This document shows positions 8,567 through 17,454 of a stretch of 64,000 nt of DNA, piece after piece. The stretch is from assembly GCF_003994415.1 (NCBI RefSeq), contig NZ_CP034689.1:186001-250000 (forward strand), given 5' to 3'. The translations under genes were made by a program, and so were the position numbers. Each line of letters begins with the position of its first letter. The first letter of the stretch is position 1. This DNA comes from Achromobacter spanius. GTDB taxonomy: Bacteria > Pseudomonadota > Gammaproteobacteria > Burkholderiales > Burkholderiaceae_B. The notes beneath the pieces are model-generated. The model saw only the letters and a list, made by a program, of their open reading frames with translations. It ran no database searches and was not told where the DNA came from.

Positions 8567-8967
8567 TTGTAGATCAGTTCGGGGTCTTTGAGCACGGGGT
8601 CGACCGTGACCCAGGAGGCGTGGTCCGTCGGCCCTTCCAGGCGACGGAAAAAGCAACTTGCACGGCCGGTATGGCAGGCAATGCCGCCTTCCTGGTGGAC
8701 CTTGAGCAGGATGACGTCGCCGTCGCAATCCAGGCGCAATTCGTGCACTTCCTGCACATGTCCGGATTCCTCGCCCTTGCGCCACAGGCGCTGGCGCGAA
8801 CGCGACCAGTACACGGCGCGGCCGGTGGCGGCCGTTTCGGCCAGCGATTCGCGGTTCATCCAGGCCACCATCATGATCTGGCCGTTTTCAACGTCTTGGG
8901 CGATGGCGGGGATCAGGCCGTTTTCATCGAAAACAACGTCGGCCATCCAGGCGGGTTCGGTGCTCAT
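8563..8967 (-). CDS. hisI: Phosphoribosyl-AMP cyclohydrolase
   Basis: HisI opens the adenine ring of phosphoribosyl-AMP, the third histidine step, using zinc. The 134-residue protein contains VAWMNRESL, the zinc/Mg motif DCDGDVILLKVHQ and the zinc ligands GGIACHTGRASCF. The start MSTEPAWMADVVFDENG at 8967 follows the hisF stop by two bases. Free-standing HisI is normal in this order. Confidence 0.96.
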   Translation of the reverse strand: MSTEPAWMADVVFDENGLIPAIAQDVENGQIMMVAWMNRESLAETAATGRAVYWSRSRQRLWRKGEESGHVQEVHELRLDCDGDVILLKVHQEGGIACHTGRASCFFRRLEGPTDHASWVTVDPVLKDPELIYK

Positions 8968-8969
8968 AG

Positions 8970-9791
8970 TTAGTCCAACCGTACGGAAATACCTTGTTCG
9001 GCCATGAAGCGCTTGCACTCGCCGACGGTGTGCTGGCCGAAGTGGAAGATGCTGGCGGCCAGCACGGCGCTGGCGCGGCCGGTGGTGACCCCATCGGCCA
9101 AGTGCTGCAGGTTGCCCACGCCGCCCGAGGCGATGACGGGCACCGGCACGGCGTCGGACACGGCGCGCGTCAGTTCCAGGTCGAAACCTGACTTGGTGCC
9201 ATCGCGGTCCATGCTGGTCAGCAGGATTTCGCCCGCGCCGTAGGCGGCCATGCGGCGCGCCCAGGCCACGGCGTCCAGCCCGGTGGCCTTGCGGCCGCCG
9301 TGCGTGAAGACTTCCCAGCGCGCCGGTTCGCCCTCGGGCGACACGCGCCGCGCGTCGATGGCAACCACCACGCATTGCGAGCCGTGGTAGTCGGATGCGG
9401 CCCGAACCAGTTCGGGGTTGGCCACGGCGGCGCTGTTGATGCTGATCTTGTCGGCGCCCGCGTTCAGCAGGCGCTGGATGTCGGACACCTGGCGCACGCC
9501 GCCGCCCACCGTCAGCGGAATGAACACCTGGGACGCCACCTGCTCGATGATGGGCAGGATCAGGTCGCGGCCGTCGCTGGTGGCGGTGATGTCCAGGAAG
9601 GTGAGCTCATCGGCGCCCTGCTCGTTGTAACGGCGGGCGATCTCGACGGGGTCGCCCGCGTCCAGCAGATTGACGAAGTTCACGCCCTTGACGACGCGGC
9701 CAGCGGTGACGTCAAGGCAGGGAATGATGCGGCGGGTCAGCGCGCTGGTTACGGGCGCGCCGGCCTCGGTGCTGCTGCGGGAAAGAGTCAT
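8970..9791 (-). CDS. hisF: Imidazole glycerol phosphate synthase, cyclase subunit
   Basis: HisF, a (beta/alpha)8 barrel, uses ammonia from HisH to form imidazole glycerol phosphate and AICAR. The 273-residue protein has RRIIPCLDVTAGRVVKG with the catalytic Asp, the phosphate site VGGGVR, and the second catalytic Asp in LLTSMDRDGTKSGFD. The N-terminus is about 17 residues longer than in most homologues; the ATG at 9791 overlaps the hisA stop (ATGA), which supports it. Confidence 0.97.
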   Translation of the reverse strand: MTLSRSSTEAGAPVTSALTRRIIPCLDVTAGRVVKGVNFVNLLDAGDPVEIARRYNEQGADELTFLDITATSDGRDLILPIIEQVASQVFIPLTVGGGVRQVSDIQRLLNAGADKISINSAAVANPELVRAASDYHGSQCVVVAIDARRVSPEGEPARWEVFTHGGRKATGLDAVAWARRMAAYGAGEILLTSMDRDGTKSGFDLELTRAVSDAVPVPVIASGGVGNLQHLADGVTTGRASAVLAASIFHFGQHTVGECKRFMAEQGISVRLD

Positions 9792-10528
9792 TTTGCCAAT
9801 TCGTCGGCGCGAGCCTGGGCTGCCTGGAAATCAAGCGTGCCTTCGTAGATGCTGCGGCCCAGGATGGCGCCTTCGACGCCCTCTTCCTCGACGGCGCAGA
9901 GGGCTTCGATGTCCTGGATGCCGGCGATGCCGCCCGAGGCGTACACGGGGATGCGCACGTGTTGGGCCAGGCGGACCGTGGCTTCGACGTTCACACCCGA
10001 CAGCATGCCGTCACGGCCGATGTCGGTGTAGATGATGGCCTCGCAGCCGTAGTCCTCGAACTTCTTGGCCAGGTCCAGCACGTCGTGGCGGGTCAGCTTG
10101 CTCCAGCCGTCGGTGGCGATCTTGCCGTCGCGGGCGTCCAGGCCGACGATGATCTGGCCGGGGAAAGCGCCGCAGGCGTCTTGCAGAAAGCCCGGGTTCT
10201 TGACCGCGGCGGTGCCGATGATGACGTACGAAATGCCGGCGTCAAGGTAGCGTTCGATGGTGTCCAGATCGCGAATGCCGCCGCCGATCTGGACGGGCAT
10301 GTCGTCGCCGACGGCCTCCAGAATGGCCTTGATGGGCGCTTCGTTCTTCGGCTTTCCGGCAACGGCGCCGTTCAAGTCGACCAGATGCAGGCGGCGCGCG
10401 CCCTGGTCAAGCCAACGGGTGGCCATGGCGGCGGGGTCTTCGGAGAACACCGTTGCATCGTCCAGGTCACCCTGGCGCAGGCGCACGCAGCGCCCGTCTT
10501 TGAGATCGATGGCGGGGATCAGCAGCAT
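9788..10528 (-). CDS. hisA: ProFAR isomerase
   Basis: HisA is the Amadori isomerase that converts ProFAR to PRFAR, the fourth histidine step. The 246-residue barrel begins MLLIPAIDLKDGRCVRL with the catalytic Asp, and carries QIGGGIRD and the second catalytic Asp in YTDIGRDGML. I take the ATG at 10528; a TTG four codons upstream is in frame but has no better ribosome site. The 3' end overlaps hisF. Confidence 0.96.
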   Translation of the reverse strand: MLLIPAIDLKDGRCVRLRQGDLDDATVFSEDPAAMATRWLDQGARRLHLVDLNGAVAGKPKNEAPIKAILEAVGDDMPVQIGGGIRDLDTIERYLDAGISYVIIGTAAVKNPGFLQDACGAFPGQIIVGLDARDGKIATDGWSKLTRHDVLDLAKKFEDYGCEAIIYTDIGRDGMLSGVNVEATVRLAQHVRIPVYASGGIAGIQDIEALCAVEEEGVEGAILGRSIYEGTLDFQAAQARADELAK

Positions 10529-10585
10529 GGTGGGCAGCAAAAAAGAAAGAGGGGTTGAATGGGCTGGCGCATGCAGGTCCGGGAC

Positions 10586-11284
10586 CTACGGCTGCCAGTC
10601 TACAAAATTGCGATACAGGCGCAAACCGTGTTCGGCGCTCTTCTCGGGGTGGAACTGCACCGCGAAAATGTTAGCCGCCGCCACCGCGCAGGTAAAGGCG
10701 ATGCCGTAATCGGTTTCACCAACTGTCAGGCTGGAATCATCCGGATCGGCGTAGTAACTATGGACGAAATAGAAGTGCGTATCGTCCGGAATGCCGGCCC
10801 AGATGGGATGAGAGCGCGTCTGGCGCACTTTGTTCCATCCCATGTGCGGCACTTTCAGCCGTTCGGGGCGGGTGTCGGCCAGGCCCGCGTCGCCGGTGTC
10901 AGCCAGGCAGGCTTCGTCATCGGCGGGGATCAGGTCGGCAAAGCGGGGGCCCGAGAAACGGCGCACCACGCCCGGGAACAGGCCCAGGCAAGACGTGCCG
11001 CCTTCTTCGCTGGAGTCAAACAGCATCTGTTCGCCCACGCATACGCCCAGCAAGGGCTTGTTGCGGGCGGCGCGCACGACGGCTTCGCGCAGGCCGGATT
11101 CGTTCAGGGTGCGCATGCAGTCCGCCATGGCGCCCTGCCCGGGAAACACCACGCGGTCAGCCGCGTCGATGTCTTGAGGCTGGTTGCAGATGCGGATGTC
11201 CGCGTCGGGCGCGGCGAACTTCAGGGCGCGGGCGACGGAGTGGAAATTGCCCATTCCGTAGTCAACGATGGCGATAGTGGTCAC
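10586..11284 (-). CDS. hisH: Imidazole glycerol phosphate synthase, glutaminase subunit
   Basis: HisH hydrolyses glutamine and channels ammonia to HisF. The 232-residue class I amidotransferase has the nucleophile Cys in GVCVGEQMLF and the His/Glu pair in VQFHPEKS. The start is GTG at 11284 (MTTIAIVDYGMGN), 33 bp after hisB. A segment around residues 115-140 (SGPRFADLIPADDEACLADT) is longer than in E. coli HisH; I recall similar insertions in Bordetella-type proteins. Confidence 0.95.
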   Translation of the reverse strand: MTTIAIVDYGMGNFHSVARALKFAAPDADIRICNQPQDIDAADRVVFPGQGAMADCMRTLNESGLREAVVRAARNKPLLGVCVGEQMLFDSSEEGGTSCLGLFPGVVRRFSGPRFADLIPADDEACLADTGDAGLADTRPERLKVPHMGWNKVRQTRSHPIWAGIPDDTHFYFVHSYYADPDDSSLTVGETDYGIAFTCAVAAANIFAVQFHPEKSAEHGLRLYRNFVDWQP

Positions 11285-11317
11285 TTCTTTTGCCTGCTGC
11301 GTTGGGGTTGGCGAACG

Positions 11318-11905
11318 TTACAGCACGCCCTTGGTGGAGGGCACGACGTCGCCCATGCGCGGGTCGACTTCCATGGCCATGCGCAGGGCGCGGCCACAGG
11401 CCTTGAACACGGTTTCGGCCTGATGGTGGGCATTGAAGCCGCGCAGGTTGTCGATATGCAGGGTGATGAGGGCGTGGTTGACCAGCCCCTGGAAGAACTC
11501 ACGCGTCAGGTCTACATCAAAATTTCCGATGTGGGCGCGCGTGAACGGGATGTGATATTCCAGGCCGGGGCGGCCCGAGAAGTCCACCACCACGCGCGAC
11601 AGCGCTTCGTCCAGCGGCACGTAGGCGTGGCCGTAGCGGCGCAGGCCGGCCTTGGTGCCGACGGCCTTGGCAATGGCCATGCCCAGCGTGATGCCCACGT
11701 CTTCCACCGTGTGGTGCGCGTCGATGTGCAGGTCACCCTCGGCCTTGATGTCCAGATCGATCAGGCCGTGGCGCGCGATCTGATCCAGCATGTGGTCCAG
11801 GAACGGCACGCCCGTGTCGATGGTCTGCTTGCCGGTGCCGTCGATGTTGATGGCCACGCGGATGCGGGTTTCGTTGGTGTTGCGGGTGATCTCTGCGGTA
11901 CGCAT
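11318..11905 (-). CDS. hisB: Imidazoleglycerol-phosphate dehydratase
   Basis: HisB here is the monofunctional dehydratase (195 residues), without the N-terminal phosphatase of the E. coli fusion, so histidinol-phosphatase must be a separate gene outside this window. The manganese-ligand motifs DAHHTVEDVGI and FNAHHQAETVFKA are clear. I choose the ATG at 11905 (MRTAEITRNT), one base after the hisC stop. Confidence 0.96.
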   Translation of the reverse strand: MRTAEITRNTNETRIRVAINIDGTGKQTIDTGVPFLDHMLDQIARHGLIDLDIKAEGDLHIDAHHTVEDVGITLGMAIAKAVGTKAGLRRYGHAYVPLDEALSRVVVDFSGRPGLEYHIPFTRAHIGNFDVDLTREFFQGLVNHALITLHIDNLRGFNAHHQAETVFKACGRALRMAMEVDPRMGDVVPSTKGVL

Positions 11906-11906
11906 G

Positions 11907-13013
11907 TTAAGCACTCAAAATCTCTTGCAGGGCAACCAGCAAGGCGGCGTTCTCGGCCGGGGCGCCCACCGAGATACGCAGGCAGTTTGCCAGGAGCGGA
12001 TGGGCGTTGGAAAAGTTGCGAATCAATATTTTGCGCGTTTTCAGCGCAAGATGCACGGCGTTGCCATCCAGCTTGCCGGAAAAGCGGGCAAGCACAAAGT
12101 TGCCGGCGGAAGGGAATACCCTGACGCCCGGCAAGGCAGCCAGCGCATCGGCCAGCGGGCCCCGGTCGGCGCGCAGGCGCACGGCCTGTTCGTCCAGCAC
12201 GGGCTTGTGGCGCAACACCGCCATCAACGTGGCCTGGGTCAGCACGTCCAGGTTGTAGGGCGGGCGCAGCTTGTTCAGTTCGGCGATCCAGTCGGGATGC
12301 CCGGCCAGATAGCCGAAACGCAGGCCGGCCAGGCCGATCTTGGACACCGTGCGCATGACGACCACGTTGGGGGCGTCCAGCACTTGCGGCATCCAGGTGC
12401 GGTCGGCGAAAGGCTGATAGGCCTCGTCCAACACCACCAGCCCGGGGGCGGCGGCGATGATGGCCTGCACGTCTTCGTCCGACCACAGGCCGCCGGTGGG
12501 GTTGTTGGGCACGGCCAGGAACACCACCTTGGGCTGATGTTCGCGGATGGCGGCCAGCATGGCCGGTAGATCCAGGGCCAGATCCTCGGTCAGCGGCACG
12601 CCGACAAAGCGCGCGTGGTCAAAGCGCGCCGCCATGTCGAAATAAACGAACGACGGCCACGGCGACAGCACCACGTCGCCCGGGTTGCAACAGGCCTGGA
12701 CGATGATGTGGATGAGTTCATCCGAGCCGTTGCCAAACAGCACGTCGGCCGCATCGGGCACGCCGAACCCGGCCTTTACCGCCTGCTGCAAGGCGGACAG
12801 ATCGGCGGCGGGATAGCGGTTCAGCGGCGTGTCACGCACGGCGCGGGCGATGTCGTCGCGCACCGCGTCGGGCAGTTCATACGGGCATTCCATCGCATCC
12901 AGCTTGATGCAGCCATCCGCGTGGGCGACCGGGTAGGCGGCCAGCGCCAGGACGTCCGCGCGCAGGGTGCCTTGGATGCGGCCAGCGACGCTTGCCGCCG
13001 GGGCCGCGCTCAT
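11907..13013 (-). CDS. hisC: Histidinol-phosphate aminotransferase
   Basis: This PLP-dependent class II aminotransferase converts imidazole acetol phosphate to histidinol phosphate. In the 368-residue protein, the phosphate-binding FGNGSDELI, PNNPTGG, VLDEAYQPF and the PLP-lysine in TVSKIGLAGLRFGY are all present. Its ATG at 13013 overlaps the hisD stop (ATGA). Some genomes carry a second hisC; this is the his-operon copy. Confidence 0.96.
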   Translation of the reverse strand: MSAAPAASVAGRIQGTLRADVLALAAYPVAHADGCIKLDAMECPYELPDAVRDDIARAVRDTPLNRYPAADLSALQQAVKAGFGVPDAADVLFGNGSDELIHIIVQACCNPGDVVLSPWPSFVYFDMAARFDHARFVGVPLTEDLALDLPAMLAAIREHQPKVVFLAVPNNPTGGLWSDEDVQAIIAAAPGLVVLDEAYQPFADRTWMPQVLDAPNVVVMRTVSKIGLAGLRFGYLAGHPDWIAELNKLRPPYNLDVLTQATLMAVLRHKPVLDEQAVRLRADRGPLADALAALPGVRVFPSAGNFVLARFSGKLDGNAVHLALKTRKILIRNFSNAHPLLANCLRISVGAPAENAALLVALQEILSA

Positions 13014-14314
13014 GGCTTGTCGACCCGGTACTGGGCGCTGGCGGCGTGCGCTTGCAGGCCTTCGCCCAGCGCCAGTTCGGCGGCGATGCGGCCCAGCGTT
13101 TGCGCGCCTTGGTGCGACACCTGGATCAGGCTGGAACGCTTCTGGAAGTCGTACACGCCCAGCGGGGAAGAAAAGCGCGCGGTGCGCGACGTGGGCAGCA
13201 CGTGGTTGGGGCCGGCGCAGTAGTCGCCCAGCGCTTCCGAGCTGAAACGGCCCATGAAGATGGCGCCGGCATGGCGGATCTTGGCGGTCCAGATCTCAGG
13301 CTGTTCGGTGGAGATTTCCAGGTGCTCGGGCGCGATGTCGTTGGCGATCTGGCAGGCTTCTTCCAGGCTTTGCACCTGGATCAACGCACCGCGATTGGCC
13401 AGGCTGATGCGCAGGATGTCGGCGCGCGGCATCGTGGGCAACAGGCGCGCGATGGCGGCTTCGACTTCTTCGATGAAGGCCGCGTCCGGGCACAGCAGGA
13501 TGGACTGCGCCAATTCGTCGTGTTCGGCTTGCGAGAACAGGTCCATGGCGATCCAGTCGGCCGGCGTCTTGCCGTCGCAGATGACCAGGATTTCGCTGGG
13601 GCCGGCAATCATGTCGATGCCGACCACGCCGAACACGCGGCGCTTGGCGGCGGCCACATAGGCGTTGCCCGGGCCGACGATCTTGTCCACGGCGGGCACG
13701 GTGGCGGTGCCGTAGGCCAGCGCGCCCACGGCTTGCGCGCCGCCGATGGCGAACACGCGGTCCACACCGCCGATGGCGGCGGCCGCCAGCACGATGGGGT
13801 TGCGCACGCCGTCAGGCGTGGGCGTGACCATGATCAGTTCCTGCACGCCCGCCACCTTGGCGGGAATGGCGTTCATCAGTACCGACGACGGGTAAGCGGC
13901 CTTGCCGCCCGGCACGTACAGGCCCACGCGGTCCAGCGGCGTCACCTGTTGGCCCAGCATGGTGCCGTCGGCTTCGGTGTAGGTCCAGGTATGGGCAAGC
14001 TGGCGCTCGTGGTAGCTGCGCACGCGGTCGGCGGCGGCTTCCAGCGCGTTGCGCTGCGCGGTGGGCAAGGTGGCCAGCGCGGCGTGCCAGTCGGCCTTGG
14101 GAATTTCAAGCGTGTCTGCCGAGGCGGCCGGCATGCGGTCAAAGCGCTGCGTGTATTCCACCAACGCGGCGTCGCCACGCGCGCGCACGTCAGCCAGGAT
14201 GCCGGCGGCGGCGCGGTCGATGGACTCGTCCTCGGTGGCCTCGAAGGCCAGCAGCTTGGACAGGGCGGATTTGAATCCGGGATCGCGGGAGTCAAGACGA
14301 TTGATCAGGGCCAT
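13010..14314 (-). CDS. hisD: Histidinol dehydrogenase
   Basis: HisD, a zinc enzyme, oxidises histidinol to histidine with two NAD+. The 434-residue protein shows YVPGGKAAYPSS, the NAD/zinc region GPGNAYVAAAKR, GPSEILVICD and the C-terminal GPNHVLPTSRTARFSSPLGV. The ATG at 14314 (MALINRLDSRD) is preferred over an upstream alternative start in frame. It lies 54 bp after hisG. Confidence 0.96.
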   Translation of the reverse strand: MALINRLDSRDPGFKSALSKLLAFEATEDESIDRAAAGILADVRARGDAALVEYTQRFDRMPAASADTLEIPKADWHAALATLPTAQRNALEAAADRVRSYHERQLAHTWTYTEADGTMLGQQVTPLDRVGLYVPGGKAAYPSSVLMNAIPAKVAGVQELIMVTPTPDGVRNPIVLAAAAIGGVDRVFAIGGAQAVGALAYGTATVPAVDKIVGPGNAYVAAAKRRVFGVVGIDMIAGPSEILVICDGKTPADWIAMDLFSQAEHDELAQSILLCPDAAFIEEVEAAIARLLPTMPRADILRISLANRGALIQVQSLEEACQIANDIAPEHLEISTEQPEIWTAKIRHAGAIFMGRFSSEALGDYCAGPNHVLPTSRTARFSSPLGVYDFQKRSSLIQVSHQGAQTLGRIAAELALGEGLQAHAASAQYRVDKP

Positions 14315-14368
14315 GGCGTCATGGAGCAAAGCGGAAAGCGGCCGCCGCGACGTCGCGGCGGGCGGGGG

Positions 14369-15046
14369 TCAGGCGTTGCGGGAGGCGGCTCTTTCGAAGG
14401 CGTCCAGCAAGGGTTGCAGGCGGGCGCCGCGGGTCTTCAGCGCGGCCTGGTTGACGATCAGGCGCGACGAAATCGGCATGACGTCTTCCACCGCGACCAG
14501 GTCGTTGGCGCGCAGCGTGCCGCCGGTGGACACCAGGTCCACGATGCAGTCGGCCAGGCCAACCAGCGGCGCCAATTCCATCGAACCATACAGCTTGATG
14601 ATGTCCACGTACACACCCTTGGCCGCGAAGTGTTCACGGGCTGAGTGCACGTATTTGGTGGCCACGCGCAGGCGCGCGCCCTGGTGCACGGCGCCTTCGT
14701 AGTCAAAGCCGTTGCGTACGGCCACGGCCAGGCGGCACTTGGCGATGTTCAGGTCGATGGGCTGGTACAGGCCGCCGGGCTGCTCCTTGGCGTGCTCGAT
14801 CAGCACGTCCTTGCCCGCGATGCCCAGGTCCGCCGCGCCATATTGCACGTAGGTCGGTACGTCGGAGGCGCGCACGATGATCAGGCGCAGGCCGGGGTCG
14901 CTGGTCGGCAGGATCAGCTTGCGCGAGCTTTCCGGGCTTTCCGTGACTTCAATGCCGGCTTCAGCCAGCAGCGGCATGGTTTCTTCAAAAATCCGACCCT
15001 TGGACAGCGCCAGGGTCAGGGGCTTCATCGTGGTGGCATTGGTCAT
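14369..15046 (-). CDS. hisG: ATP phosphoribosyltransferase, short form
   Basis: HisG catalyses the first, feedback-controlled step, joining ATP and PRPP. At 225 residues it is the short form that lacks the C-terminal regulatory domain and needs HisZ as partner; no hisZ is in this window. Motifs: LTLALSKGRIFEE at the N-terminus and the PRPP loop DLVSTGGTLRAN near residue 165. The start at 15046 (MTNATTMKPL) is followed by another possible ATG at 15028. Confidence 0.96.
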   Translation of the reverse strand: MTNATTMKPLTLALSKGRIFEETMPLLAEAGIEVTESPESSRKLILPTSDPGLRLIIVRASDVPTYVQYGAADLGIAGKDVLIEHAKEQPGGLYQPIDLNIAKCRLAVAVRNGFDYEGAVHQGARLRVATKYVHSAREHFAAKGVYVDIIKLYGSMELAPLVGLADCIVDLVSTGGTLRANDLVAVEDVMPISSRLIVNQAALKTRGARLQPLLDAFERAASRNA

Positions 15047-15122
15047 TGCCGGGCAGCCTCAAAATGAACGGACCCACTCGGGGGGCAGCAAGCCGAAGGC
15101 GCAGCGTGGGGGCTACTACATT

Positions 15123-16391
15123 TCATGCCTGTTCCTGGCCGGTCACGCGTTGGATATTCGCGCCCAGGGCGCGCAGTTTGACTTCCATCTGGTCGTAGCC
15201 ACGATCCAGGTGATAGATGCGGTCGACCAGCGTGTCGCCATCGGCCGCCAGGCCGGCGATGACCAAGCTGGCCGAGGCGCGCAGGTCGGTGGCCATGACG
15301 GTGGCGCCCGACAGGCGCTTCACGCCGCGCACGACGGCGGTGTGGCCGTCGATGTCGATGTCGGCGCCCATGCGGCGCAGTTCCTGCACGTGCATGTAGC
15401 GGTTTTCGAAGATGGTTTCGACGATGACGGACGTGCCTTCCGCCACGGCGTTCAGCGCCATCACCTGGGCCTGCATGTCGGTGGCGAAGCCGGGGTATTC
15501 ATGCGTGCGAAACCCCACGGCCTTGGGGCGCGTGGACATGGCGCCGCGTATCCAGTCGGGGCCGGTTTCGATGGTCAGGCCGGCGTCGGCCAGCTTGTCC
15601 AGCGTGGCGCCCAGGATGGCGGGGTCGGTGTTGGTCAGGCGGATGTCGCCACCCGCCGCGCCCACGGCGCACAGGAAGGTGCCGGCTTCGATGCGGTCGG
15701 AGATGACGCGATGCTCGGCGCCATGCAGGCGCTCAACGCCGTCGATCACGATGCGGCCGGTGCCGTGGCCCTGGATGCGGGCGCCCATCTTGATGAGCAG
15801 TTCGGCCAGGTCCACCACTTCCGGTTCGCAAGCCGCGTTTTCAAGCACGGTCTGGCCCTCGGCCAGCACGGCGGCCATCAGCAGGTTTTCGGTGCCGGTG
15901 ACGGTGACCATGTCGGTGCGTACCGACGCGCCCTTCAAGCGCTTGGCGCGCGCCACGACGAAGCCGTGTTCGATGCTGATTTCCGCGCCCAGCGCGGCCA
16001 GGCCTTTGATGTGCTGGTCCACCGGCCGCTGGCCGATGGTGCAACCGCCGGGCAGGCTGACGCGGGCTTCGCCGAAGCGGGCCAGCAACGGGCCCAGCAC
16101 CAGGATCGACGCGCGCATCGTCTTGACCAGGTCGTACGGCGCTTCCAGCTTGTCGACGTGGTTGGCCTGCAAGGTGACCACGCCATCGGCGCCGCGCTCG
16201 GCCCGCATGCCCATGCGCGCCAGCAGGCGCAGCATCGTGGCCGTGTCATTCAGATGCGGCACGTTGGCAAGCGTCAGCGCGTCGGCGGTCAAGAGGCCGG
16301 CGCACAGAATCGGCAGGGCCGAATTCTTGGCGCCGGATATCGAGATCTCGCCGTGCAACGGCGAGCCGCCGGTGATGCGCAATTTATCCAT
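15123..16391 (-). CDS. murA: UDP-N-acetylglucosamine 1-carboxyvinyltransferase
   Basis: MurA commits UDP-GlcNAc to peptidoglycan by adding enolpyruvate. The 422-residue protein begins MDKLRITGGSPLHGEISISG with the conserved KN in GAKNSALPIL, and the loop Cys targeted by fosfomycin is in LPGGCTIGQRPVD (residue about 120). The start ATG at 16391 shares a base with the bolA stop (TAATG). The bolA-murA-hisG order is conserved in betaproteobacteria. Confidence 0.98.
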   Translation of the reverse strand: MDKLRITGGSPLHGEISISGAKNSALPILCAGLLTADALTLANVPHLNDTATMLRLLARMGMRAERGADGVVTLQANHVDKLEAPYDLVKTMRASILVLGPLLARFGEARVSLPGGCTIGQRPVDQHIKGLAALGAEISIEHGFVVARAKRLKGASVRTDMVTVTGTENLLMAAVLAEGQTVLENAACEPEVVDLAELLIKMGARIQGHGTGRIVIDGVERLHGAEHRVISDRIEAGTFLCAVGAAGGDIRLTNTDPAILGATLDKLADAGLTIETGPDWIRGAMSTRPKAVGFRTHEYPGFATDMQAQVMALNAVAEGTSVIVETIFENRYMHVQELRRMGADIDIDGHTAVVRGVKRLSGATVMATDLRASASLVIAGLAADGDTLVDRIYHLDRGYDQMEVKLRALGANIQRVTGQEQA

Positions 16392-16636
16392 TACTTGCCT
16401 GCTTGCTGGTATTCGTCGGGAGTCAGTGTGCGCATGGACAGCGCGTGGATCTCGGCCTTCATGCGGTCGCCCAGGGCGGCGTAGACCATTTGATGACGCT
16501 GGATCAGGCGCTTGCCTTCAAAGGCCGCGCTGACGATGACGGCGTCGAAATGCGAGCCGTCGCCTTGCACGTCAAGATGTTCACAGGACAGGCCATCCGC
16601 AATGTATTGGCGGACTTGCGCGGGAGTGGGAAGCAT
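16391..16636 (-). CDS. BolA-family protein (IbaG type)
   Basis: The 81-residue BolA-like protein contains the class II KH-like fold core: CEHLDVQGDGSHFDAVIVS, then FEGKRLIQRHQMVYAALGD with the conserved His, and the C-terminal IHALSMRTLTPDEY. Such proteins bind monothiol glutaredoxins and Fe-S clusters; the copy beside murA corresponds to IbaG (YrbA) of E. coli. The ATG at 16636 lies six bases after the permease stop. Confidence 0.93.
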   Translation of the reverse strand: MLPTPAQVRQYIADGLSCEHLDVQGDGSHFDAVIVSAAFEGKRLIQRHQMVYAALGDRMKAEIHALSMRTLTPDEYQQAGK

Positions 16637-16641
16637 GGACG

Positions 16642-17454
16642 TCAGTTCCTGAGTTTGTAGCCGCTGGCCAGAAGCCGCAGCGCGTAAAGCGAGAGCACCA
16701 GGAATACCCCCGTCACCACCGCCAGGCTGCGCCAGGGCGAGACGTCCGACACCGAGAAGAATCCGTAGCGGAAGCCGTCGATGGCGTAGAAGATGGGGTT
16801 CCAGTGGGACACGGCCTGCCAGAAAGGCGGCAGGGTGTGGATGGAATAGAACACGCCGGACAGGAACGTCGCGGGCATGATCAGGAAGTTCTGGAAGGCA
16901 GCCAGTTGGTCGAATTTTTCGGACCACAGGCCCGCGACCACGCCCAGCACGGCCATGATGCCGCAGGACAGCACCGCGAAGACCAGCAGCCACAGCGGGT
17001 TGGCCGGCACCAGCGACACGAAGCCCAGCGCTACGAACCAGACGAACAGGCCCACGCACAGGCCGCGCACGATGGCCGCCAGCACGAAGGCGCCGAAGAT
17101 GTCGCGGTGTGACAGCGGCGGCAGCAGCATGAACACCAGGTTGCCCGTGATGCGGCTTTGAATCAGCGACGACGACGGGTTGGCGAAGGCGTTCTGCAGC
17201 ATGCTCATCATCATGAGCCCGGGGATCAGGAACGCGGTGTAGGGCACGGTGCCATACACCATCAGGCGCCCTTCCAGCACGTGCGCAAAGACCAGCAGAT
17301 ACAGCAGCGCCGTGATGACGGGCGCGGCGATGGTCTGGAAACCCACCTTCCAGAAGCGCAGCAATTCCTTGCGCAACAGGGTGGGAAAGCCGGAACCCGC
17401 ATCCAGGCGGGGCTGCACCAGCGGCTGGCTGGCGGTCGCGTTGGACTGCGTCAT
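16642..17454 (-). CDS. ABC-2 type exporter permease
   Basis: The 270-residue membrane protein has six predicted helices and the ABC-2 signature around residues 70-110 (PYTAFLIPGLMMMSMLQNAF) and FLSGVFYSIHTLPPFWQ. It resembles YadH/NodJ-type permeases. Its ATG at 17454 overlaps the ATPase stop (ATGA), so the two form one exporter. The substrate is unknown; position beside mla, bolA and murA suggests envelope work but does not prove it. Confidence 0.92.
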   Translation of the reverse strand: MTQSNATASQPLVQPRLDAGSGFPTLLRKELLRFWKVGFQTIAAPVITALLYLLVFAHVLEGRLMVYGTVPYTAFLIPGLMMMSMLQNAFANPSSSLIQSRITGNLVFMLLPPLSHRDIFGAFVLAAIVRGLCVGLFVWFVALGFVSLVPANPLWLLVFAVLSCGIMAVLGVVAGLWSEKFDQLAAFQNFLIMPATFLSGVFYSIHTLPPFWQAVSHWNPIFYAIDGFRYGFFSVSDVSPWRSLAVVTGVFLVLSLYALRLLASGYKLRN